Positions 26,686 through 35,020 of a stretch of 64,000 nt of DNA are shown in pieces; position 1 is the stretch's first letter, and each line of letters begins with the position of its first letter. The stretch comes from Ardenticatenaceae bacterium (lineage in GTDB: Bacteria; Chloroflexota; Anaerolineae; Promineifilales; Promineifilaceae). Both the position numbers and the translations under genes were made by a program. The stretch is from NCBI GenBank assembly GCA_020634395.1, contig JACKBU010000006.1:124001-188000 (forward strand), written 5' to 3'. A model generated the notes under the pieces. That model was not told where the DNA came from. It saw nothing but the letters and a program-made list of their open reading frames with translations, and made no database searches.

Positions 26686-28389
26686 TTACTCGCCTAAAGA
26701 AAAATCACTGCCGTCAAAAACAGATTGCAACAGTTGGATTCGTTCTTCTTCCGTCATTTTGCGGGGGCGAGCGTAATCTTCGATCATGCCTGTCCACAGG
26801 TCTGTGCCAATCAGACGGCCGTCATAAATCACATACGTATCCACAAACATTTGCCGCGTCCCCAGGCTGAACATCTGATCGGCGAAGGTGTTGCCCGTGC
26901 CATAATGCACAAAGCGATCGCCGCTAAAGGCAAAGCCCATGGGATGATGCCCATGCGCTCCATGCACAATCGAGGCCCCCGCGTTGGCAAAGCCCATAAA
27001 CGCATCCCGCTGCGGTTGAAACACGTCATACTGAAAATGCTCAATAAACTGAATCGAACCGACGACGACGTACCCCTGCGCCGCCAACTCCTGAATTTGG
27101 GCAATGCTGAAACTATAATCACCACAAGGCATGGCTCCCGGCTGATCTTCCTGCGCCCACACCCCCCACGGCCCGGCCTCATTGCAGCCCACAAAGGCAA
27201 TTTTGTTGCCATTATGCTCGATAAGCAGCGGCTGCTGGGCCTCTTCTAAATTGCGACCGCCGCCATAGGTGGCCATCCCCACTTCGTCATACAAATCGAG
27301 CGTATACAGCAGATTTTGTCTGCCCCAGTCATTTAAATGATTGCCGGTCAGCTCCACCACGTCCACCCCCAGCCAGGTCATTAGCTGGATGGTTTTCGGC
27401 TGGGCGCAAAACGTCGTCCCGCCTGTGGGTGTGGGATCGGGGCAATCGGGCGCAAACGCATTTTCGTGGCTCATGTGGGCAATATCTGCCGCCTGCATGA
27501 TGGGCGCAATCTCCTCACCCGGATATTGATACCCATATTTCTCCATGCGATCGGCCACGGCGCGGCTCAGCCCCGATGGTCCGGTCATCGTCAGATGGGT
27601 CAACAACTCATCGTGGCGATTGGTTAGAGGCTCTGGCCAGAGAGGCTGCATTTGTGCAACGGCCGTTTCCTCGCCCGCCCAGCCCAAAGACAGCTTCAGT
27701 CCGTAACTCGCCTGATCATAATTAACCGAAATCGGCGAGTTGCCGTCCACCGCCAACACTTTCAGACGCGGGGTAAGCTGTTCAAAGGGCACAATCGTCA
27801 GCACTGGATCATCATAAGCGGTCTGCGTCTGCCACAACGTGTCAATCAACGATTCCGGGGCAACCATCGTCGCCGCTGTGGCCGGGTCGCCCCACCAGCC
27901 GCGCAAAACAGCATCCATCTCCGGCGTCAACAACAAAGCGCCATTCCGCCACGCTTCTTGGACCTCGGCCAGCGAAATATCATCCGCAAAGGTGGGAAAT
28001 GGCGCGGCCACCGCAAAAATCCATTCGGCAATAGGGGCCTCTGCCTGCGCTTTTAACACCAGATCGGCATCTGTTTCAGCCAGGGCTAACTGCTCTGGAA
28101 CTGCTTGCACGGCTGTCTCTACGGCCGTTTTCAGCTCCGCAGGAACGGCCGTGTCAAAACCAACTGTCAGCGGCGCCGGCGTAGCCGTGGGCGAGGGCGG
28201 GGGCGTGGCGGTCGGCGGTGCGTTTGTCGGCTCGGTGGTCGCTGTGGCCGGAACGGCCGTTGCCGCCACAGTTGGCGTTGTGGCGGCTGCTAAAGTTGGC
28301 GGAACGGGGGATACGGAAACGGCCGTTTGACAAGCCGTCAACAAAACAAAAACGAACGTAACAAAAGCCAAAAGATAATATTTGCGCAT
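26686..28389 (-). CDS. CapA-family (PGA_cap) metallophosphatase-like lipoprotein
   Basis: A 567-residue exported lipoprotein: lipobox LLTACQ near residues 16-21, then a Pro/Thr/Ala-rich linker (about 30-75). The middle (about 80-290) has no clear fold but resembles a bacterial binding-protein segment. The C-terminal part, about 300-520, is the CapA/calcineurin-like domain, shown by DIAHMSHENAF, VVELTGNHLNDWG, KIAFVGCNEAGPWG, GSIQFIEHFQY and GAHGHHPMGF, whose His/Asp/Asn residues would bind two metals. CapA relatives act in poly-gamma-glutamate capsule synthesis, but many are orphan phosphatase-like proteins and no cap genes are nearby. Monocistronic, convergent with the hydrolase. Confidence 0.82.
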   Translation of the reverse strand: MRKYYLLAFVTFVFVLLTACQTAVSVSPVPPTLAAATTPTVAATAVPATATTEPTNAPPTATPPPSPTATPAPLTVGFDTAVPAELKTAVETAVQAVPEQLALAETDADLVLKAQAEAPIAEWIFAVAAPFPTFADDISLAEVQEAWRNGALLLTPEMDAVLRGWWGDPATAATMVAPESLIDTLWQTQTAYDDPVLTIVPFEQLTPRLKVLAVDGNSPISVNYDQASYGLKLSLGWAGEETAVAQMQPLWPEPLTNRHDELLTHLTMTGPSGLSRAVADRMEKYGYQYPGEEIAPIMQAADIAHMSHENAFAPDCPDPTPTGGTTFCAQPKTIQLMTWLGVDVVELTGNHLNDWGRQNLLYTLDLYDEVGMATYGGGRNLEEAQQPLLIEHNGNKIAFVGCNEAGPWGVWAQEDQPGAMPCGDYSFSIAQIQELAAQGYVVVGSIQFIEHFQYDVFQPQRDAFMGFANAGASIVHGAHGHHPMGFAFSGDRFVHYGTGNTFADQMFSLGTRQMFVDTYVIYDGRLIGTDLWTGMIEDYARPRKMTEEERIQLLQSVFDGSDFSLGE

Positions 28390-28797
28390 AAAAAGCCCTT
28401 GTGAGTGAAGACTCTCTTTTCCTTTGCAAAGTCATGACATTGGTTCCTGATTATACAGTTTCACCCACAATTCAAACCGTTTTGTGTATGTAACGTTGTT
28501 TCGGTAACTTTTGGCAGAAGGAGGCGCGGCCGAGGGTCTGGCCGGATTAACCGGCAATGCCCGCTGACGGCTGCTTGTTGGCGCGCCAGATGGCCCGGCA
28601 GCCCAGGAGGCCGAGTGTGCGGTGATTACTTTGGACTAAGCGGGCGTCGGCGAGCTGCAAGAAGGTTTGGGTATGCGTGGAATGTGTAGAAGGGCACGGC
28701 CGTTGCGGAAAACGGCCGTGCCTACCGGTCTGTCACCGAGTTACAAACGTAACTTCCGGTTTTGTTTGTAGAATTTGCAGCCAAAGAATTGATTGTC
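28390..28797. other. Intergenic region with perfect hairpin
   Basis: About 400 bases between the CapA-like gene and the cytochrome gene. It holds one strong inverted repeat at 28693-28722. On the minus strand an open stretch near 28560-28680 reads like worn coding sequence but I do not recognise it. Confidence 0.5.
28693..28722. repeat. Perfect 12-bp inverted repeat built from two ACGGCCGT copies
   Basis: GGCACGGCCGTT (28693-28704) and AACGGCCGTGCC (28711-28722) around a 6-base loop. Each arm contains the genome's iterated palindrome. It lies about 75 bases after the stop of the minus-strand cytochrome gene and could act as a terminator stem, though no T-run follows. Confidence 0.6.
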
Positions 28798-29799
28798 TTA
28801 TGGGGTGGGGCCTTGTACAGGTGAAAGGGTGTGCAGATAGGTAAACATGGCCTTCAATTCCTCGTCGGTGCTAGCTGCTCGCACCATTTCCCAGGGCATT
28901 TTGGATTCTGTAAAACCGCTCTTCAAGGTGAGGATCGGTACTGTGCCGCCACCGGGCAGCGTGCCGGTATTGAAAAAGGTCATAAATTCTTCTTCGGTCC
29001 ACTGGGGCATCAGTTGGGTCAAATTGGGACCGGGCGGTGGTCCGGGTTGCCCGCTGGCCAACTTCCCTTGCAGCTGATCACCGTGGCAATCCCGGCAGCC
29101 GATGACATCGACCATGTATTTGCCATAGGCGGGGGTTTCAGCCGAGGGGGCAGCTACATGGCCAACCGGCGGCTGCGCCACACGAAAATCGACCAGGTTC
29201 ATAAAAATGGCGCCGAGCAGGTTAAACTGAGTGTCTGGGGTGGGTTCACCGGCAGCAGGTTGGGAACGAAGGTACGCTACCAGGGCCTGCACATCCTCGT
29301 CGCTCATGTGGCGGAAGTTGGCGGAAGGCATGATCAGGAGGAAACGGCCGTTTCGATCCACCCCCTCCCGAATAGCCCGAATCACCTCACCATCCGTCCA
29401 ATCGGCGATATTGCCGGATGGGGTCAGGTTGGGGGCATAGAGCGCACCGAGGGGTGGGAAGTCAAACTTCGCCGCGAAATTACTGCCCGAAAGAGGCATC
29501 TGGCTGCCGGGCGTGTGGCAGCTTACGCAGATATTGGCCAGTTGTGCGCCGCGGGCGATTTGCTGCGGTGATGCGGTAATGCTGACCTCGGTTATCGGGT
29601 TATCGAAGTGTTGGTTCAGTTTATAAAAGCCAGTCAAAGCCAGTATCAACAGCGCTGCCGAGACGAGCGTTAGCAGACCCGAAAGGAGCGCGCCCATCCA
29701 TTTCAACCAGCGTCTTTTGGCTTTCCAGGCGCGTAGGGTCAGGAAACCAAAAACCACGATCAAAACGACAAGAATCGTAACACCTGCAATATCAAACAT
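28798..29799 (-). CDS. Membrane-anchored diheme cytochrome c
   Basis: 333 residues from ATG 29799, with AGGAG 8 bases upstream; an upstream TTG is less likely. Two N-terminal helices (about 5-22 and 36-58) anchor it. Two c-type heme sites follow: CVSCH at 91-95 and CRDCH at 235-239, each in a cytochrome c domain with likely axial Met residues (IMPSANFRHMSDEDV and SKMPWEMVRAAS). It should face outward and pass electrons to or from a membrane partner. It is the last gene of a five-gene minus-strand cluster of small membrane proteins, which suggests a shared redox role; no dedicated oxidase or dehydrogenase is in that cluster. Confidence 0.88.
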   Translation of the reverse strand: MFDIAGVTILVVLIVVFGFLTLRAWKAKRRWLKWMGALLSGLLTLVSAALLILALTGFYKLNQHFDNPITEVSITASPQQIARGAQLANICVSCHTPGSQMPLSGSNFAAKFDFPPLGALYAPNLTPSGNIADWTDGEVIRAIREGVDRNGRFLLIMPSANFRHMSDEDVQALVAYLRSQPAAGEPTPDTQFNLLGAIFMNLVDFRVAQPPVGHVAAPSAETPAYGKYMVDVIGCRDCHGDQLQGKLASGQPGPPPGPNLTQLMPQWTEEEFMTFFNTGTLPGGGTVPILTLKSGFTESKMPWEMVRAASTDEELKAMFTYLHTLSPVQGPTP

Positions 29800-29860
29800 C
29801 TGAGAATCTCCTTGACATGACAAAACTGATCGCTAGCACGGAACCTCCGTTCTCACTTCT

Positions 29861-30394
29861 TTACCAGACTGAAAGGCGTCGCCCCAACCAGAAGGCCCAT
29901 AGCGGATAACCAAAGTAAGGGACAGCCAGGATACTGATCGCCAGGCTGTGTGGCAGCCGGCCGGTGGAACGGGCAATCAGACCGGTGATCACCAACCAGG
30001 AGCCAACGCCCACGATCATGGCCAGAGTGATCCATAGAAATTGCTGGGCGAAGGTCAGCACGCCAAAGATCAGCAACAATTGCAGCACCACGGTGCTGAC
30101 AAGCCCGATGAGGCCCACGGCCGTGGCGATGCGAATCAGGGTTGGGTTATAGACAACCAAAATCCGGTAGAGCGTCAAGGCAATGGGGATGGTCAGCAGA
30201 TATTGAATTGCCACGCAGATATCATTGATCATGCCAAATGTGTTGCCCAGCTCTTTGTGGGACGTGAAGAACAGAGCGTACATGATAATGAAGAAAACGA
30301 CGCCAACGGACGAGATGACCGCACTCACTTTGGCGATGCCTCCGGTGAAGTGGATCGCGGAAACAGAAGGTACGGAATGCAAAACTTCACTCAT
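29861..30394 (-). CDS. Small integral membrane protein (DUF4386-like), unknown function
   Basis: 177 residues with five to six hydrophobic helices from about residue 25 to the end (ISSVGVVFFIIMYALFF, YLLTIPIALTLYRILVV, VVLQLLLIFGVLTF and others). It is only weakly like DUF4386-type proteins and I do not recognise a function. It lies 20 bases after one membrane-protein gene and 61 before the diheme cytochrome gene, in the same direction, so it is probably cotranscribed with them. Confidence 0.7.
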   Translation of the reverse strand: MSEVLHSVPSVSAIHFTGGIAKVSAVISSVGVVFFIIMYALFFTSHKELGNTFGMINDICVAIQYLLTIPIALTLYRILVVYNPTLIRIATAVGLIGLVSTVVLQLLLIFGVLTFAQQFLWITLAMIVGVGSWLVITGLIARSTGRLPHSLAISILAVPYFGYPLWAFWLGRRLSVW

Positions 30395-30414
30395 GATATT
30401 TAGCCTCCATTAAC

Positions 30415-30906
30415 TCAGAAAGGTTTAGACATCATCAGCCAGGCGATAATTGCCAGGCTGGCAAATCCAACCAGCGCCGACCAAATCGGTCGTGTGTGGT
30501 TCAGCAGGGCGTCGAGATCGTCAGGACAGGCCGGCTGGCTCGCGGGATGTGGTTTGAAACCTTGCATGTACGCCAGCCCGGCGGCCTTTCGGACTTGACG
30601 ATAGTAGCCCGATGCGGCAATGCCCATATAGGCATACATAGCAACGAGCAGGCCTATTGAAAGCCATATCCATCCCCGGTTCCACCAATCACCGATAAAT
30701 CCGGTGACAATCCCGGTGAGGAACAACAGGGTGATAGAGCCATGCAAAACGCCGAGTGAACTGCCCGATAGATTCAACAGCGCCTGAATACGGCTCAACT
30801 CCCGCTCTCGGCGCAAGGCGAACGCAACGCCATCAGAAATGCCGTGAGCCATCAGAAATGCAAACACACTCAGCACATGTAGAAGAACTAGCAGTCGGTA
30901 CATCAT
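30415..30906 (-). CDS. DUF2269/CopD-like small membrane protein
   Basis: 163 residues, four hydrophobic helices. The N-terminus (YRLLVLLHVLSVFAFLMAHG) and LGVLHGSITLLFLTGIVTG place His residues in the first helices, as in DUF2269/CopD-like proteins suspected of binding heme b. Assignment is tentative. It overlaps the upstream SnoaL-like gene by 4 bases, indicating translational coupling. Confidence 0.65.
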   Translation of the reverse strand: MMYRLLVLLHVLSVFAFLMAHGISDGVAFALRRERELSRIQALLNLSGSSLGVLHGSITLLFLTGIVTGFIGDWWNRGWIWLSIGLLVAMYAYMGIAASGYYRQVRKAAGLAYMQGFKPHPASQPACPDDLDALLNHTRPIWSALVGFASLAIIAWLMMSKPF

Positions 30907-31328
30907 GTTTTTCCTCTTGGGGGTGGAACGATTCCAAGCTGCTGCAATAAGCCCATTTGGTCAATCAGAAGCCAGTTTTCGCTGATACGGCCGTCCGCAG
31001 TGCGAATGAAGATGAACCCGTGCACCGCTACTGACCTACCGGTAGGCACATTCCCAAAGAATGAGCCTTTGTGCGTGCCCCGCAGAGTCCAAAGAACCGC
31101 CAACTTGCTTTCCCCTTCTATTTCATCATCCACTGTACAGGTCAAGTCGGGAAAAGCTGCACGGAGATGGATGATCATCTGTTTGAGTCCCAGCCGGTTG
31201 GACGGCATTCCCCAGCCTGGAAGGTAAGTAACAGCGTCAAGCGGAACCAGTTCATCCAAAATCGCATGATTCCCTTCGTTGAAGGCTTGATCCAATAAGG
31301 CATGAATGAGCGATGAAATCGTGGGCAT
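30903..31328 (-). CDS. SnoaL-like polyketide-cyclase-fold protein
   Basis: 141 residues with a SnoaL-like alpha+beta barrel: an N-terminal helix (SSLIHALLDQAFNEGNHAIL), LKQMIIHLRAAFPDLTCTVDD, then the strand pattern AVLWTLRGTHKGSFFGNVPTG and ISENWLLIDQMGLLQQLG. Members are ester cyclases or small-molecule binding proteins of unknown substrate. It is set between two membrane-protein genes (3-base gap and 4-base overlap), so it belongs to the cluster. Confidence 0.82.
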   Translation of the reverse strand: MPTISSLIHALLDQAFNEGNHAILDELVPLDAVTYLPGWGMPSNRLGLKQMIIHLRAAFPDLTCTVDDEIEGESKLAVLWTLRGTHKGSFFGNVPTGRSVAVHGFIFIRTADGRISENWLLIDQMGLLQQLGIVPPPRGKT

Positions 31329-31331
31329 TGC

Positions 31332-31892
31332 CTACCCTATGCTCAACAGGGCAATGCCAATGATGAGGGGGGCGACGTAATGGAGCCAGGGGTAGTACAT
31401 ATCTTGGGGTCTGGCAATGGGGAGAATGACCAACCAGGCTAAATTCCAAATGATGGTGGCCCAGCCGACCCAGCCGGGCAAGAAGCCGCTGCGTAGGATG
31501 GCAACGCCAAACAGCGCCTGCCCGATGAACGCCAGGATGACGGAAATCACAATCGGGACATAGATATAGGCCCCCTCGTGCAGACCAAAGCTTTCGGCCA
31601 CAAGCACGAGAACAGCGGCGATGAGAAAAATCGTCAGAGCCAGAGGCGGCACGATCCGGTCGCCGGCGCCCTGCAGAAGCTGCGCCAACAGGACGAGGCC
31701 CAGAGTGACGACGAGGATGTCGGCCATGACGATGCCTCTTTCCCAGTAAAGAAAGCTCTTCGATTGTGCCGACGGCCACTGCCAGATGACGCGGGCAGTA
31801 AACAGGAAGCCGGCGACCAGAAAAATCAGGGCGCTCACTATCAACAGCCAGCCGGCGACAACCTGTTCGGAGAGAATCTCTCTTGCATTCAT
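31332..31892 (-). CDS. Six-helix membrane protein, first gene of a five-gene cluster
   Basis: 186 residues, about six hydrophobic helices (residues 12-185), for example AGWLLIVSALIFLVAGFLF and VLVVTLG-like stretches. Loops carry conserved-looking Trp and Pro residues (LPGWVGWATIIWNLAWLVILP). I do not recognise the family; it resembles DUF4386/DUF998-type proteins in layout. It starts 140 bases after the LuxR-type regulator gene, which may control the cluster. Confidence 0.65.
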   Translation of the reverse strand: MNAREILSEQVVAGWLLIVSALIFLVAGFLFTARVIWQWPSAQSKSFLYWERGIVMADILVVTLGLVLLAQLLQGAGDRIVPPLALTIFLIAAVLVLVAESFGLHEGAYIYVPIVISVILAFIGQALFGVAILRSGFLPGWVGWATIIWNLAWLVILPIARPQDMYYPWLHYVAPLIIGIALLSIG

Positions 31893-32031
31893 GGGTGTTC
31901 CTCATTTGATTTCGTCTAGGTTTTCAGTTTGCCAGACGAGGGACAGTGTGTCATGCGTGCGTGCACGTAGGGATGCACGTATTTGTGGGGGGCGGCCCTT
32001 GGACACGGCCGTTTTTTAATTATTATCAGGT

Positions 32032-34494
32032 TTAAAGGGAAGTCCGGCCGCTTTCAATTGCCCAGCGCACGAGTTGGGCACGGCTGGTCAGGCTCAGTTT
32101 AAACAGGATGTTGGCGATATGCTTCTCCACGGTACGCTTGCTCAACACCAGTTCTGCCGCAATCTCGCCGTTGGACTTGCCCTGAGCGATGAGCGCCGCG
32201 ACTTCACGCTCGCGCCGGGTTAACATAGCCAACTTTTCATTGGCCGCTGGCACAGGTTTTGCCTGAATGGGTAAATTCCGAGCATATTCCAGAGCCTGTT
32301 CAAGAGATAAAACACGTCCCGCCGCCTGCTCTGCCTTGAAGTCTTCATCTGTAAGAGTGCTGCGGGCAAGGTCGAGATAATGCTCTAGCTCCATGCGCGT
32401 GGCTTTCCAGAGCGACACAGCAGGCTGCTTACTGAGGGCAACGGCCGTAGCGAACAGGCGTGCTCCGATGGCGGGTTGGTTGGCGGAAACGGCCGTTGCC
32501 GCTAAACCAATCAAACACTCCATCATACCGGGCTGGTTCTGCTGCGCCTGCTGAATTGCCATACTTTCCACAAACGAGCCGTAAGCACGTTCAACATCTC
32601 CCAGGTGCAAACAAGCAAAACCGAGATTACACAAGAGCGAGGCCCGATCCCGTTGGGCATCCAACTCACTCAGTAACGCCAAACCCCGCATGTAAGTTTC
32701 AGCGGCCTCGGCATACTTCTGCTCCAGGCGCGACAAATCCCCCAAATTATTGAGCGAGTGGGCCATTCGAAAGATGTCGCCGTCCTGGCGAGCCATTGCC
32801 AGGCTTTCATTCAAACGTTCACGTGCGATTTCATAATATCCCAGTTGAGTGGCGTTCTCCCCTTGAGCCAGCAAAGCCATACCAGCATAGAATCTTGGGC
32901 CTGCCTGGCGATAAAAGGTCACATTTTGCTCCGTGAGCGTGAAGGCCGTTTGATAATCGCCCACAGTTTTGGCTGCAGAAGCCAGGCCATCTCTGGCGAA
33001 AGCGAGAATAGCACTGTTTGGATCGTGGGCAGCTTCGGCCAAATCAACCGCTTTGCGGGCAAAGGCCGTGGCAGCCTCAGCGTTGTCTAGCAACATGCAA
33101 TGAAAAGTGGCAAAGACAAGCGCCTCCACGTGGACTTTCAGTGGAACTTGCTCGTCCGCCTCTACCAGAAGGCGCTCCAGCCACTTGACGCCTTCCCGCA
33201 CATACCCCCGAATTTCCCAAAACAAAGTGAGGGCGCTCGCCAGGCGCAGCCCCGCCTCGATTTGTTGGCTTTCCAAAGCCCAGGCGAGCGCCGCGCGCAG
33301 GTTATCATGCTCGCTTTCCAGCCAGTTTAACCAGAGCTGCTGATAAGCCTCGAACTGTTTCGGCATCGCCTCTTCCGCGCGGGCAAGATACAAATCCAGG
33401 TGGCGGTCACGAATGGACTCAGTTTCTCCGGCCTCAGCCAATTTTCTTAGGGCATATTCGCGGATCGTTTCCAGCAGGCGATAGCGGGCATGACTGCGCC
33501 CAGTCGTTTCGGCCAGAACAAGCGACTTGGTTACGAGCGAGGACAACAAATCGAGGATCTGCTCCTGAGCGATGCCTGCGCCGGCACAAATCACTTCGGC
33601 CGTGTCCAACGTGCAGCCCGCCGAGAAAACCGCCAGGCGGTTCAGCAACGTTCGCTCCTCAGCCGAAAGCAGCTCATAACTCCAATCAATCGTCGCGCGT
33701 AAGGTATGATGGCGCGGCGCAAAACCCGTTCGCCGCCCAGAGGTCAGAAAAGAAAAACGGTCATTCAGGCGGTCGGCAATTTCCTCAACCGTCAAAACGT
33801 TCGTGCGCGCACTGGCCAGTTCTAAAGCGAGCGGCAGGCCGTCCAGGTGTTGGCAGATTGCGGCGACGGTAAGCGCGTTTTCAGCGGTGAGGGTGAAATG
33901 GGGCGAGAGGGTGTGGGCGCGGGCCACAAACAATTGTATCGCGTCATACTCCATAAACTCATGGAGGGTTAAGGGCGTTTGTCCGGTTTGTCCACCGTCT
34001 ACGCTGAATGAAGGGCAGTCCAGGCCAACAATAGGGTAAATCGTTTCCCCCACAATGGCTAACGGTTCACGACTGGTCGCCAGGATTCGCAGATCTGGGG
34101 CATGAGATAACAACTGCTGCACCAGTTCGGCACAAGCCAAATTCAGATGCTCGCAGTTATCCAAAACGAGCAGCAGCTGCCTGGGCTGCAAATAGTTTTT
34201 CAATGCCTCTACTGGAGGTTGATTCGTCAGCAAATGTAAACCCAGGGCTTCTATGACCGACTGCGGAACGAGGCTTGGATCGGACACTGCCGCCAGGCCG
34301 GCAAACCAAACACCATCGGAAAAGGCCTGGCTGGTTTGATGCGCTAACTGGATCGCCAAGCGTGATTTGCCGCAGCCGCCAACGCCCGTCAGCGTAACAA
34401 GGCGGGTGGTGGAGAGAATTCGTTCCAGAGACGCCAGCTCTCGCTCGCGGCCGATAAAGTGGGTCAACTGTATCGGCAAATTAGCAGAAGCCAT
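32032..34494 (-). CDS. LuxR-family regulator with N-terminal NTPase and TPR-like repeats
   Basis: 820 residues. The N-terminal NB-ARC/AAA-like ATPase has Walker A LTGVGGCGKSRLAIQLA near residues 36-52 and Walker B LLLVLDNCEHL near 110, followed by SREPLAI-type sensor residues and a winged-helix region. From about 390 to 720 there are helical repeats of the tetratricopeptide type (ESLAMARQDGDIFRMAHSLNNLGDL and similar). The last 65 residues are a LuxR/GerE helix-turn-helix, LTRREREVAALIAQGKSNGE to VEKHIANILFKL. This is the ATPase-type signal-integrating regulator common in actinobacteria and Chloroflexota. Its likely targets are the five genes immediately downstream in the same direction. Confidence 0.92.
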   Translation of the reverse strand: MASANLPIQLTHFIGRERELASLERILSTTRLVTLTGVGGCGKSRLAIQLAHQTSQAFSDGVWFAGLAAVSDPSLVPQSVIEALGLHLLTNQPPVEALKNYLQPRQLLLVLDNCEHLNLACAELVQQLLSHAPDLRILATSREPLAIVGETIYPIVGLDCPSFSVDGGQTGQTPLTLHEFMEYDAIQLFVARAHTLSPHFTLTAENALTVAAICQHLDGLPLALELASARTNVLTVEEIADRLNDRFSFLTSGRRTGFAPRHHTLRATIDWSYELLSAEERTLLNRLAVFSAGCTLDTAEVICAGAGIAQEQILDLLSSLVTKSLVLAETTGRSHARYRLLETIREYALRKLAEAGETESIRDRHLDLYLARAEEAMPKQFEAYQQLWLNWLESEHDNLRAALAWALESQQIEAGLRLASALTLFWEIRGYVREGVKWLERLLVEADEQVPLKVHVEALVFATFHCMLLDNAEAATAFARKAVDLAEAAHDPNSAILAFARDGLASAAKTVGDYQTAFTLTEQNVTFYRQAGPRFYAGMALLAQGENATQLGYYEIARERLNESLAMARQDGDIFRMAHSLNNLGDLSRLEQKYAEAAETYMRGLALLSELDAQRDRASLLCNLGFACLHLGDVERAYGSFVESMAIQQAQQNQPGMMECLIGLAATAVSANQPAIGARLFATAVALSKQPAVSLWKATRMELEHYLDLARSTLTDEDFKAEQAAGRVLSLEQALEYARNLPIQAKPVPAANEKLAMLTRREREVAALIAQGKSNGEIAAELVLSKRTVEKHIANILFKLSLTSRAQLVRWAIESGRTSL

Positions 34495-34840
34495 TTCATT
34501 TCGCCCTGATTCTCACGGTAAATCCTGTTCAGTTCTCATAAAGGCGTGCTTTCGGGAGATGAGACTGCTCAAAAGCAGCCGGGCTCAAATAACCTCGTGT
34601 TGCGGGCAGTTGTTGATGATTATAAAACAGTTCCATGTACTCAAACAGTTCTGTTCTAGCCACATCCTTCGGGTGGTAAACAATGTCCACGCGTTCGACT
34701 TTCTGGAGGTTTTTAGAAGCGGGATTCTGAGTTAATGGGAAAACAGTCGCGGCGGCGGCGCGGTTTTATGCAAGTGAGCTGACAAATGGCCACGGGTGAA
34801 AAGCGATGCCTGCTAGGGGAAACGGAACGAGGCATTAATA
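34495..34840. other. Intergenic region with transposase remnant
   Basis: The gap upstream of the LuxR-type regulator contains the IS3-like remnant described separately. I see no terminal inverted repeats or intact promoter in the rest. Confidence 0.6.
34529..34710 (-). pseudogene. IS3-family transposase C-terminal remnant
   Basis: In one minus frame ending at a TGA (34529-34531), about 60 codons read as the end of an IS3-type integrase-like transposase: KVERVDIVYHPKD, then ARTELFEYMELFYNHQQ and GYLSPAAFEQS, matching the family pattern of FxYIExFYNxxRRHSxLGYLSP. The catalytic core and the upstream orfA are missing and no inverted repeats were seen. It marks an old insertion event. Confidence 0.7.
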
Positions 34841-35020
34841 ATGCGCCAGTTTCTCAAATGTTTGAGGGTTAGCCACCAAATCCACTCACTTGCCCAACAT
34901 ATCATTGGACTTTGCGAAGGCCAGAAACTTGACCTGCGGCAAGTCTTCGGCATCGAAATAGGCGGCAAACAGAATAAGTTTTATAAAGCCCTGGTGGAAG
35001 GATGTTGTTGGCGTTATTAA
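34841..35020 (+). CDS. Short hypothetical ORF (59 codons)
   Basis: ATG 34841, preceded by GAGG at 8 bases, reads 59 residues (starting MRQFLKCLRVSHQIHSLAQH) to TAA at 35018-35020, where it overlaps the end of the convergent copper ATPase gene by four bases. No family recognised. It lies next to the IS3 remnant and may be an eroded fragment. Confidence 0.3.
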   Translation: MRQFLKCLRVSHQIHSLAQHIIGLCEGQKLDLRQVFGIEIGGKQNKFYKALVEGCCWRY

